Shown in pieces: positions 36,793 to 44,975 of a stretch of DNA of 64,000 nucleotides. Both the position numbers and the translations under genes were made by a program. The DNA lies in the NCBI GenBank assembly GCA_019247305.1, contig JAFAPC010000125.1, positions 124,001 through 188,000 on the forward strand. The letters run 5' to 3'. Below the pieces are notes generated by a model. The model searched no databases and was not told the DNA's origin. It saw nothing but the letters and a program-made list of their open reading frames with translations. The DNA comes from Pseudonocardiales bacterium. Its GTDB lineage: Bacteria; Actinomycetota; Actinomycetes; Mycobacteriales; Pseudonocardiaceae. Numbering within the stretch: position 1 is the stretch's first letter; the number at the start of each line of letters is the position of its first letter.

Positions 36793-39417
36793 TCACCCCT
36801 GTGCTGTCTCGGCTGGCTGGTGCGCCCTCGGGGGCTCGTGGCCGGCCCCCGGCACATCGGCCGTCAGGTCGGCAAAGGCCTGGCGCAGCGCGTTCGCGAG
36901 CTGACCCGCGCCGGGGAACAGCCCAGTGTCTGTGGTCACTCCGACACCGATCATGTCTCCCCACGTCAGAAAACCGACAGCCAGTCCGACGCCCTCGGCG
37001 AGCGGCAGCACCGGGAACACTGAGACGACTCGGGCCCCCCCTATATCATGCGCTTTTCGCGGTCCTGGCAAGACCGAGGCGATGAGCGTGAAAAACCGCC
37101 GCCGGTAGATCAAGCGCACCAGCCTGGCGTGCAGCGGGGCTGGCAGCCGGCCCAGCGCGGCCACCACGGTCCGCGCGGCGATGGGCTGATCGGCGTGCTC
37201 CAGGCTCTTCAGCGCCTCCGCCACCGCCATGACCCGCCGAGCCAGCGGCATCGGCCCGACCGGGAGGTCCAGGGCGAGGGCAGCCGTTTGGTTCCCCTGG
37301 TACCAGCCCTCCCCGCGACGGTCCCCCTGGTGGTCCCCGACATGACCACTGCCCTCGGCCCGGCGCAGGGCGTGGGCGGTCCGGGGGACCATCGCCCGCA
37401 GCCGAGCGTCCACCGCGGTACCGGGCCCGCCGATGCGGTGCAGTGCCTCGCTGAGCAGGGCCAGCAGCAGCGCGGTCGTGCCCACCCGATGCTCTCGGGC
37501 ACTAACCCGCACGGCGGCTGCGGGCAGCTCCACCAGGGTGTAGTCCCGCGCCGGGGTGCTCGCCCTGAGTGGCCCCCCCGCCGGTGCGGGGCCCGCGCTG
37601 GCCAAGCTCCCCAGGCCGCGCAGTACCCGGCGGGCGTGGCCGGCTCTGGCCCGCCAGCGGGCCGCGGTGCGGCGCCCAGAATTCGAGGTGTGTTCGTGCT
37701 GCGAGGCCTGCGACCGGACCTGTGGCTGTTCCTGGTCGGAGAGCAGCCCAACCAGGGTAGCGGTGACCGCCAGTCCGTCGCCCAGGCTGTGGTGCAGCTT
37801 CGCCAGCACCATGGTCCGCCCGGTGTCGCCGTCCTGCACCACGTGCAGTTGCCACGGCGGTGCCTCCAGCGGCACCGGGGCCGTGAAGAACTCCCGCAGG
37901 GCCGCTGAGACGCCGCCGTGCGCGGCGCCGACCGAACGGGTGCTCAGATGCGCGCGGGGGTCGATGTCCTCGGCGAGCAGCCAGCGCGGCCGCCGGCCCG
38001 GGCGTGTCTCCAGGCGGCGGCGCAGCATCGGCAAGGCGGGCACCCGCTCGGTGATGCGCACCGCCAGCAGGGCGGCGAGCCGTTCGGCTGGCGGGCTACC
38101 CCCGGCGGAGCCGGCAATCGGGCTACCCCCGGCGGAGCCGGCAATCGGGCTACCGCCGGCGGAGCCGGCAATCGGACTTCCGCCGAGCAGCAGCACGGCG
38201 CCGATCTGTTGGGGAACCGTGGACGTGGCCGCGTAGGTGAAGAAGGCGTCCGACGCGCACAGCGGGCGGGCGCCGTGGTGGCGGGGCAATCCGGGTAGGG
38301 CGGCGATCTCAGCATCCAGGTCAAGGGCACCGATATGCCTCAGCGCGCGGTGCTCGGCCTTGGCGAGCAGCGCGGGACGGGCGAGGAGCCGGCGCAAAGC
38401 GGCGAGCAGCTCCGCCGGTCCATCGCAGCAGGTGGCCAGCCCGGCTTGGGCCATCAGCGCGGCGTTGGCTTTGCCGTGCCCGGCGATCGGCTCGAACATC
38501 AGCACCGCCCGTCCGCACGCCAGCGCCTCCAGGGCCGTCGCGCCGCCAGCGTTGGTCACTACGACGTCAGCGGCTGTGGTCAGCGCTGGCATCTCGGAGG
38601 TCCAGCCCAGCGGCACCAGCCGCGGCGCCGGGACGGGCACCAGCCGCATGGCGCGCGCCGCCAGCCGGGCGCGCAGCGCCTCGTTGCGCCCACAGGCCAC
38701 CACGACGCAGACATCCGGGCCGGCGGCCAGCCCGACTGCGACCGCGCGCTCCACCGAACCGAACCCCAGGGAACCGCAGGACACCAACACGACCAGGCCG
38801 TGCTCGGGCAGCCCGCAGCGCCGCCGCGCGGCAATCTTGTCGGTCTCCCCGGCCGGGCGGAACGCGCCGACGACCGGCGGCGCTCCGACCGCGCCCCGCG
38901 CGTCGGGCTGGGCCTGGTACATCGCCCGCAGGCTCGGCTCGCTCGCCACGTAGTGCAGGTCGATCTCCGGATAGACCCACAACGGGTGCGGGGCGAAGTC
39001 CGAGATGATCGCCGCAACCGGCACGTTGAGGCCGCTGCGGCGCCGGAGCCAGTCCAGCCCCGCGGTGCCCAACGGGTAGGTCGAGACCACGAGGTCCGGC
39101 TGGTACTCCTCGATGATCGGCGCGAGCCGACGGCCGCTCCACATCCCGAGCAGGCGCCGGCATGAGGAGGCAAACCAGCGGTGGCGCCACAGCGAGCGGT
39201 AGAAAAAGTCGTAGAGCCAGGGGGTGGTGTCCACGTTGACTCGGTAAATCCAGCGGAATCCCGGGCCGACTCCGGCGCCCATCTCCACCAGGGTGTCGAC
39301 CCAGCGGATCGTGCAGCCGGGCCAGAGCCGGCGGGCCCGCTCCTCCACCGCCCGCGCGGTCGCGTTGTGGCCTTCGCCGATGGTGGCGCTGACCATCAGG
39401 ATTTTCCGGGCGCTCAC
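36793..39417 (-). CDS. Fusion: MGDG-synthase-like glycosyltransferase + WS/DGAT acyltransferase
   Basis: About 874 residues from the GTG at 39417, which overlaps the preceding stop (GTGA). Residues 1-385: a diacylglycerol-type glycosyltransferase (KILMVSATIGEGHNATARAV, DLVVSTYPLG, TTAADVVVTNAGGATALEAL, AVLMFEPIAGHGKANAALM). Residues about 390-874: wax ester synthase/acyl-CoA:diacylglycerol acyltransferase, with ASDAFFTYAATSTVPQQIGA, active site LHHSLGDGLAV (HHxxxDG) and IASVLPGPRK. Three 9-residue repeats (IAGSAGGSP) are inserted in a surface loop at about residues 412-440. A joint product such as an acylated glycolipid is an inference. Confidence 0.85.
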   Translation of the reverse strand: MSARKILMVSATIGEGHNATARAVEERARRLWPGCTIRWVDTLVEMGAGVGPGFRWIYRVNVDTTPWLYDFFYRSLWRHRWFASSCRRLLGMWSGRRLAPIIEEYQPDLVVSTYPLGTAGLDWLRRRSGLNVPVAAIISDFAPHPLWVYPEIDLHYVASEPSLRAMYQAQPDARGAVGAPPVVGAFRPAGETDKIAARRRCGLPEHGLVVLVSCGSLGFGSVERAVAVGLAAGPDVCVVVACGRNEALRARLAARAMRLVPVPAPRLVPLGWTSEMPALTTAADVVVTNAGGATALEALACGRAVLMFEPIAGHGKANAALMAQAGLATCCDGPAELLAALRRLLARPALLAKAEHRALRHIGALDLDAEIAALPGLPRHHGARPLCASDAFFTYAATSTVPQQIGAVLLLGGSPIAGSAGGSPIAGSAGGSPIAGSAGGSPPAERLAALLAVRITERVPALPMLRRRLETRPGRRPRWLLAEDIDPRAHLSTRSVGAAHGGVSAALREFFTAPVPLEAPPWQLHVVQDGDTGRTMVLAKLHHSLGDGLAVTATLVGLLSDQEQPQVRSQASQHEHTSNSGRRTAARWRARAGHARRVLRGLGSLASAGPAPAGGPLRASTPARDYTLVELPAAAVRVSAREHRVGTTALLLALLSEALHRIGGPGTAVDARLRAMVPRTAHALRRAEGSGHVGDHQGDRRGEGWYQGNQTAALALDLPVGPMPLARRVMAVAEALKSLEHADQPIAARTVVAALGRLPAPLHARLVRLIYRRRFFTLIASVLPGPRKAHDIGGARVVSVFPVLPLAEGVGLAVGFLTWGDMIGVGVTTDTGLFPGAGQLANALRQAFADLTADVPGAGHEPPRAHQPAETAQG
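38092..38180. repeat. 27-bp tandem repeat, three units (locus A)
   Basis: The 15-base core GGCGGAGCCGGCAAT (reverse complement of ATTGCCGGCTCCGCC) recurs at 38104, 38131 and 38158, exactly 27 bases apart. It encodes IAGSAGGSP on the minus strand inside the WS/DGAT domain. The same unit appears in other genes of this window (43,291; 51,805; 55,677; 56,247). Confidence 0.9.
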
Positions 39418-40646
39418 CGGTGCGACCCCGATTCGGGGCGCGGGGCTAACGGGTCGGATTCGGTGATCGCCGGACCCCACGCCAGCGCCAGCAGCAGCGC
39501 GGCGCGGGCGGTGGGGTCCTCCAGCGTGGACCCGAAGATCTCACGAAGCTGGGTCAGCCGGTATCGCACCGTCTGCGGATGCACGTGCAGCTGCTGCGCC
39601 ACCGCCTTGCGGTTGCCCATGTTCATCAGCCAGGACGTGAGGGTCTCCACTAGCCGGTCTCGGGTGCCCTCGGACAGCGCGGCCAGCGGGGCCAGGTACT
39701 GCCGGCGCAAGGCCGCCAGCAGCCGGTCGTCGCGGTGCACCACCATCGCGTCGAGGTGCTCATCAACAAACAGCGGATCCTCCGGGAGCACCCCGGCCCG
39801 CTGCAGCCGCACGGCGTGCTCGGCGAGGTTCATGCTGGCCGGCAGCCCCTCCAGTGGCCCGGTGGTGCCCACCACGGCCCCAGCCCCCCGCAGCGCGGTC
39901 CTCAGGCGCTGGCGCACTCCGGGGCCTTCGGGATCCGCCACGATCGCCACCAGCATGGTCGGTCGCCGCAGCCGCAGGCAGGAATGGTTCAGGCGCTCCA
40001 GCAGCGCGCGGCCGACCTCGTTGTCAGGTTCGATCAGGATGACCGCGGCCTGTCGGGGCAGCGGCCACTCGGCCCGGGCCGCCGCCGCCCGCAGCGCCGC
40101 CGTGTCGGCGCGGTCCGACAGCAGCAGTTCGGCCAGCTCCTCACGCAACCGCTCGCGGGCCTGCCCCGCGGTGGTCTGGGCTTGGACGTACCCGCGCCAC
40201 GACGCGGAGGACAACTGGTCTACGGCGGCGAACACGGCCGCGGCTAACCCGGCTAACGCCTCAGCGGGCACGTTGAACTCCAGGGCTTCCTCGGCCACGT
40301 GGCGCCAGGCCACCGCCGCGCCGGTCCGGTAGGCGGCGAGCAGCGGGGTCACGTCGTGTTGCTGCTCGTAGTGCAGGCGCCCGATTTCCTCGAAGAGGGC
40401 CTGCTCCACCCCGGAGGCCAGCTGGGGCGTCGCAGCCTGGGGGTCCTGTTCGGCCAGCGCCACCAGCCGGGCGATGAATCCCTCGGCGGCGCTGAGGATC
40501 TCCGTGAAGGCGTCGGAGAGGAACCCCGCGTAGTCTGGCTGCTGCTCAGCGAGCAGGTCACGAACCTCAGTCAGAATGGCCGGCAGCCGGTGCACAATCG
40601 CTGGGACCAGGCCGGGTAGCCATATGTGATCTTCTTCGGTGTCCAT
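39414..40646 (-). CDS. PucR/CdaR-type transcriptional regulator
   Basis: 410 residues. The C-terminus has the PucR helix-turn-helix (WLMNMGNRKAVAQQLHVHPQ, TVRYRLTQLREIFGSTLEDP). A central GGDEF-like regulatory domain (AVILIEPDNEVGRALLERLN) and an N-terminal helical sensor domain (GFIARLVALAEQDPQ) precede it. It heads the minus-strand lipid operon and is divergent from hpnC (about 155 bases between starts), so it is the likely regulator of one or both operons. Confidence 0.88.
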   Translation of the reverse strand: MDTEEDHIWLPGLVPAIVHRLPAILTEVRDLLAEQQPDYAGFLSDAFTEILSAAEGFIARLVALAEQDPQAATPQLASGVEQALFEEIGRLHYEQQHDVTPLLAAYRTGAAVAWRHVAEEALEFNVPAEALAGLAAAVFAAVDQLSSASWRGYVQAQTTAGQARERLREELAELLLSDRADTAALRAAAARAEWPLPRQAAVILIEPDNEVGRALLERLNHSCLRLRRPTMLVAIVADPEGPGVRQRLRTALRGAGAVVGTTGPLEGLPASMNLAEHAVRLQRAGVLPEDPLFVDEHLDAMVVHRDDRLLAALRRQYLAPLAALSEGTRDRLVETLTSWLMNMGNRKAVAQQLHVHPQTVRYRLTQLREIFGSTLEDPTARAALLLALAWGPAITESDPLAPRPESGSHR

Positions 40647-40802
40647 GCCAGTACCCCCGTCCCCCCGTCATCGCCCTACTCGATAGCCTGGAGTACCCCC
40701 GATAGAATCGCATGACTTTTGCTCATATGTGACAACTCGACGGCCTGAGAACTGACAACTTGGGTGCAGAAATACCACGGTCGGCGGTCTGAAGATGGCT
40801 TC

Positions 40803-41660
40803 ATGGCCGCGACCTGGGAGCCGGGCCTGCGCACGCGGGATCGTGCGCTGCGCCGTCAACGCCGCGCCGAGAACTTTCCTGTCGCGCTGTGGCTGCTGCC
40901 CCGAGGGCTGCGGGCTGACCTCATCGCGGTGTACAACGTTGTCCGAGTCATCGACGACCTCGGCGATGCCGCCAGGGGCGACCGGGTCGCGCTGCTGGAG
41001 GAGTTCGGGCGGGATCTCGCGACGGTCTGGGCCGGGTGGCGGCCCGAGCATCCGGTGCTGCGGCGGCTGCGGCCCGTGGTGCGAGCTCACGGGCTGGACC
41101 GCGAACCGTTCGAACGTCTGGTGCACGCCAACCTGCTCGACCAGCGGGTCCACCGGTACGCGACCTATGTGCAGCTGCGCGGGTATTGCGCGCTGTCCGC
41201 GGAGCCGGTCGGCCGGATCGTGCTCGCCCTGCTTGGAGTGGACGCTGTTGGAGTGGGCGCCCCGACCGCCCTCGAGTACTCCGACCGAATCTGCGCCGCT
41301 CTCCAGCTGATCGAGCACTGGCAAGACGTCGCCGAAGACCGCCGGGCCGGTCGGGTGTATCTCCCGCAGGAAGATCTCGCGGCGTTCGGGGTGGCCGAGG
41401 CCGAGCTTGACGCCGCCGTTGCCTCCCCGGCGCTGCGCCGGATGATGGCCTTCCAGATCACCCGGGCGGCGGAGTTGCTCGACTCCGGGGCTCCCCTTCT
41501 CGGGCTGGTGCGCGGGTGGGCGCGGCTGGCAGTGGCCGGCTACGTGGCCGGTGGGCGTGCCGCGCTCGACGCGCTGCGCCGCGCCCACGGCGACGTCCTG
41601 GCCGGCCCCCACCGTCCGCGCCGCCAGGACCTGCTCCGCCACCTGGTGCTGGGGAGGTAG
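40803..41660 (+). CDS. hpnC: Squalene biosynthesis protein HpnC (hydroxysqualene synthase)
   Basis: 285 residues from ATG 40803 (MAATWEPGLRTRDRALRRQR). AENFPVALWLLPRGLRADLI, AVYNVVRVIDDLGDAARGD (first Asp-rich motif), ALQLIEHWQDVAEDRRAGRVYLP (second motif) are diagnostic of HpnC within the squalene/phytoene synthase fold. HpnC converts presqualene diphosphate to hydroxysqualene. First gene of a seven-gene operon with overlapping or touching frames up to hpnH. Confidence 0.95.
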   Translation: MAATWEPGLRTRDRALRRQRRAENFPVALWLLPRGLRADLIAVYNVVRVIDDLGDAARGDRVALLEEFGRDLATVWAGWRPEHPVLRRLRPVVRAHGLDREPFERLVHANLLDQRVHRYATYVQLRGYCALSAEPVGRIVLALLGVDAVGVGAPTALEYSDRICAALQLIEHWQDVAEDRRAGRVYLPQEDLAAFGVAEAELDAAVASPALRRMMAFQITRAAELLDSGAPLLGLVRGWARLAVAGYVAGGRAALDALRRAHGDVLAGPHRPRRQDLLRHLVLGR

Positions 41661-41665
41661 TTGCA

Positions 41666-42538
41666 GTGAGCGGTGTCGCGGTCGGGGTGGCGGGGGCCTT
41701 CGGGGTGTGTGAGTCGATCACCAGGGCGCAGGCGCGCAACTTTTATTACGGCATCCGACTGTTACCCGGCGACAAGCGGGCGGCGCTGTGCGCGGTGTAC
41801 GCGTTGGCCCGGCGGATCGATGACATCGGCGACGGCGATCTTCCCCGGGCCGACAAGCTCGCCGCGCTGGCCGGGCTGCGATGCTCGTTGGCTGACCTGG
41901 ACCATCCCGGAGACGATCCGGTGCTCACCGCGGTCGCGGACCTGGCGGCCCGGCTGCCCCTGCCGCCGGGTGCCTTCGACGAGCTGATCGCCGGGGTGCA
42001 GATGGACGTGCTGGGGCGGCGCTACGCCGACTTCGACGAGCTGGTCGGGTACTGCCGATGTGTGGCCGGCTCGGTCGGCCGGCTGTGCCTGGCGGTGTTC
42101 GGCAGCCGTCCTGACCCGCGGGCACCCGAGTACGCCGACGCGCTGGGCATCGCCCTCCAGCAGATCAACATCCTGCGGGACATCCGGGAGGACTTCAACA
42201 ACGGCCGGGTCTACCTGCCCCAGCACGACCTGGATCGGTTCGGTGTGCAGCTGATTCGAGATGATCAGGGCACGCTGGTGGATGCGGATGGGCGGCTGAG
42301 CGCGCTGATTCGCCACAATGCGCAGCGCGCGCGTCAGTGGTATGAGCACGGGCAGCGCCTGATCCCGTTGCTGGACTGGCGCAGCGCGGCGTGTTGCGGT
42401 GCGATGTCCGGGATCTACCTGCGGCTGCTGGACCGGATTGCCCAGCAACCCAGCGTGGTGTTCGACCAGCGGCTGTCTTTGTCCGGGTGGCAGAAAGCGG
42501 AGGTGGCGATGCGGGCGTTCACGGGATTACCAGCATGA
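41666..42538 (+). CDS. hpnD: Presqualene diphosphate synthase HpnD
   Basis: 290 residues from the GTG at 41666, preceded by GGGGAGG (spacing about 8). RAQARNFYYGIRLLPGDKRA, ALCAVYALARRIDDIGDGD (DDxxD type) and QQINILRDIREDFNNGRVYLP (second motif) are typical. It condenses two farnesyl diphosphates to presqualene diphosphate, the first step of the three-enzyme HpnCDE squalene route. Five bases separate it from hpnC. Confidence 0.95.
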   Translation: MSGVAVGVAGAFGVCESITRAQARNFYYGIRLLPGDKRAALCAVYALARRIDDIGDGDLPRADKLAALAGLRCSLADLDHPGDDPVLTAVADLAARLPLPPGAFDELIAGVQMDVLGRRYADFDELVGYCRCVAGSVGRLCLAVFGSRPDPRAPEYADALGIALQQINILRDIREDFNNGRVYLPQHDLDRFGVQLIRDDQGTLVDADGRLSALIRHNAQRARQWYEHGQRLIPLLDWRSAACCGAMSGIYLRLLDRIAQQPSVVFDQRLSLSGWQKAEVAMRAFTGLPA

Positions 42539-43932
42539 TCCGGCGGGTCGCGGTGATCGGTGGTGGCTTGGCGGGCATCACCGCAGCGCTGCACTGCGCC
42601 GAAGGGGGCTGCCAGGTCACCCTCTTCGAGGCCCGGCCGCAGCTGGGCGGCCTGACCCACTCGTTTCGCCGCGGCGAGCTCTGGGTCGATAACGGCCAGC
42701 ACGTGTTTCTGCGCTGCTGCACCTCCTACCGGGCCTTACTGCGTCGGCTCGGGGTGGCTCACCGCGTCGAGCTGCAGCCGCGACTGGCCATCCCAGTCCG
42801 CTCACCTGATGCGCCCGGGCCGGTGTGGCTGCGCCGCAGCGTCCTGCCCGCCCCGCTGCACCTGCCCGCCCCACTGCACTTGGCCGCCTCGCTGCTGCGC
42901 TACCGCCCGCTGAGCATCCTGGAGCGGGCGCGGTTTGCGCTGGCCGCGCTCGCGTTACGCCGCCTTGACCCGTCGCGCTCGGCCACCGACGAGCAGAACT
43001 TCGGTGCTTGGCTGCGCCGGCACGGGCAGAGTGAGCGCGCCATCGCCGCGCTGTGGGAGGTGGTCGGGGTGGCCACCCTGAACGCGCGGGCTGATCAGGC
43101 CTCGCTCAGTCTGGCCGCCACGGTGTTCCAGGAGGGCCTGCTCACCGATGCCGCAGCGGCGGACATCGGCTGGTCACGGGTGCCGCTGCGAGCGCTGCAC
43201 GGGGATCCGGCGCTGTCCTGTCTAGGCCTGGTGGGTGTCCAGGTGCGCACCGGTGTCGCGGTGCGCGGCCTTGAGCCCCGCGGTGGTCTGATTGCCGGCT
43301 CCGCCGGCGGGGGTGGCTGGCAGATTATGACCGACGGCGCCCCCATGAGTGCCGAGGCGGTGATCGTGGCGGTGCCGCCGGTCGCGGCGGAAGGGCTGCT
43401 GCCGGCGGGCAGCGTGGCGGCCGCACCCGGCTGGGCAGCGCGGCTGGGCAGCGTTCCCATCGTCAACCTGCATGTGGTGCTCGACCGGACGGTCCTTGAC
43501 GAACCGTTCATCGCTGGGGTGGACACGCCAGTGCAGTGGGTCTTCGACCGCACCGAGCAGTCCGGACTCATGACGGGGCAGTACCTGGCGGTGTCGCTGT
43601 CCGCCGCGGATGATGTGGTGGACACCCCGACGGCGGCGCTGCGGACGCGGTTTCTGCCGGAGCTGGCCAGGCTGCTGCCGGCCATCCACGACGCGCAGGT
43701 GCGCGACTTCTTCGTCACCCGGGAACGGCAGGCCACGTTCCGGCCAGCTCCCGGTACCGCAGCGCTGCGGCCACCGCCGGTGACCGCCGCCCCGGGGCTG
43801 TTCCTGGCGGGGGCGTGGACCGCCACCGGCTGGCCGGCGACGATGGAGGGCGCGGTGCGCAGCGGAGCAGCAGCCGCCACCGCCCTGCTCGCCCAAAGCC
43901 CGAGAAGCGTCCCCGCGGAGACGGCGTCATGA
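42535..43932 (+). CDS. hpnE: Hydroxysqualene dehydroxylase HpnE
   Basis: 465 residues, ATGA start overlap with hpnD. RVAVIGGGLAGITAALHCAE is the FAD-binding GxGxxG fold, VDNGQHVFLRCCTSYRALL the amine-oxidase-type segment, and PGLFLAGAWTATGWPATMEGAV the C-terminal FAD motif. It reduces hydroxysqualene to squalene. A single copy of the dispersed 27-bp repeat core (43,291-43,305) encodes IAGSAGG in a loop (GGLIAGSAGGGGWQ). Confidence 0.94.
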   Translation: MIRRVAVIGGGLAGITAALHCAEGGCQVTLFEARPQLGGLTHSFRRGELWVDNGQHVFLRCCTSYRALLRRLGVAHRVELQPRLAIPVRSPDAPGPVWLRRSVLPAPLHLPAPLHLAASLLRYRPLSILERARFALAALALRRLDPSRSATDEQNFGAWLRRHGQSERAIAALWEVVGVATLNARADQASLSLAATVFQEGLLTDAAAADIGWSRVPLRALHGDPALSCLGLVGVQVRTGVAVRGLEPRGGLIAGSAGGGGWQIMTDGAPMSAEAVIVAVPPVAAEGLLPAGSVAAAPGWAARLGSVPIVNLHVVLDRTVLDEPFIAGVDTPVQWVFDRTEQSGLMTGQYLAVSLSAADDVVDTPTAALRTRFLPELARLLPAIHDAQVRDFFVTRERQATFRPAPGTAALRPPPVTAAPGLFLAGAWTATGWPATMEGAVRSGAAAATALLAQSPRSVPAETAS

Positions 43933-44975
43933 CTACCTCCGCAGCGCGGGTGGCACCCAGCGCGCTGCGCCGCGCCCAGGACGTCGTGGCACCCGCTACC
44001 CGGGCTTTCATCGCGCGGCTGGACGACACCAGCGCAGCGATCGCCTCCTACCACCTGGGGTGGACCGATGCCAGTGGCGCGCCGACCGGCCAGGGTGGGG
44101 ACAAGGGTGGGGGCAAGGCCATCCGCCCCGCCCTAGCCACGCTCTCGGCGCAGGCCGCCGGCGCGCCGGCGCAGGTGGGCATCCCCGGCGCGGTCGCCGT
44201 CGAGCTGGTGCACAACTTCTCCCTGGTGCACGACGACGTGATGGACGGCGACACCGAACGCCGACACCGTCCCACGGTGTGGGCGGTGTGGGGCACCACC
44301 AGCGCGATCCTGACCGGCGACGCGCTGCTGGCGCTGGCGCAGGAGGTGCTGCTGGAGGGTAGCTCGCCGCACCGGGCTGCCGCCGCCCGGCTGCTCGCCG
44401 AAGCCACCCGCCACCTGATCCGCGGCCAGGTGCAGGACGTGGCGTTCGAGCGACGCGGGGATGTCACCGTGGCGGAGTGCCTGGAGATGGTGTCCGGCAA
44501 GACCGGTGCGCTGATCACGGCTAGCGCGGCGATCGGCGCGGTGCTGGCCGGCGCTTCGGCCGAGGTGGTGGCGGCGCTGTCCACCTTCGGCGCGCAGCTG
44601 GGTATCGCGTTCCAGCTGGTGGATGATTTGCTGGGGATCTGGGGAAATCCGGAGCACACCGGCAAGCCGGTGTTCTCTGACCTGCGCTTGCGCAAGAAGA
44701 CCCTGCCGGTCACCTACGCGCTCACCCATGGCGGTTCCCCCGGGCGTGAGCTGGCCGACTGGCTCGCCGGATCCGAACCCCCCGGCTCGGACTCCACCGG
44801 TGCAGCCCGAGCCGCTGACCTGATTGAAGCTGCCGGAGGGCGGGACTGGGCCGCCACCGAGGCGCAGCACCGCCTGGCGGTTGCCACCCAGGCGCTGGCC
44901 GCCGTCCCGATCCCGACCGGTCCGCGCGAAGAACTGATCGCGATCGCCCACTTCATCGTCACGAGGGAAACCTGA
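43929..44975 (+). CDS. Polyprenyl diphosphate synthase (FPP/GGPP type)
   Basis: 348 residues, ATGA overlap with hpnE. GGKAIRPALATL, VHNFSLVHDDVMDGDTERRHRPT (first aspartate-rich motif DDVMD), GKTGALI and FQLVDDLLGIWGNPEHTGKP (second motif, DDLLG with the third acid replaced, as in many bacterial long-form synthases). It supplies farnesyl or geranylgeranyl diphosphate to HpnD. The chain length cannot be fixed from sequence alone. Confidence 0.92.
   Translation: MTTSAARVAPSALRRAQDVVAPATRAFIARLDDTSAAIASYHLGWTDASGAPTGQGGDKGGGKAIRPALATLSAQAAGAPAQVGIPGAVAVELVHNFSLVHDDVMDGDTERRHRPTVWAVWGTTSAILTGDALLALAQEVLLEGSSPHRAAAARLLAEATRHLIRGQVQDVAFERRGDVTVAECLEMVSGKTGALITASAAIGAVLAGASAEVVAALSTFGAQLGIAFQLVDDLLGIWGNPEHTGKPVFSDLRLRKKTLPVTYALTHGGSPGRELADWLAGSEPPGSDSTGAARAADLIEAAGGRDWAATEAQHRLAVATQALAAVPIPTGPREELIAIAHFIVTRET

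Noticed and set aside
35118..36857. 579-codon frame continuous with the SDR gene
   Set aside because: The N-terminal 335 residues are Gly/Arg-rich antigene sequence of the DMT transporter frame; the SDR starts at the ATG at 35,852.
38092..38180. Short repeats considered as a CRISPR array
   Set aside because: Units are directly tandem without spacers, lie inside a coding frame, and no cas gene is present.
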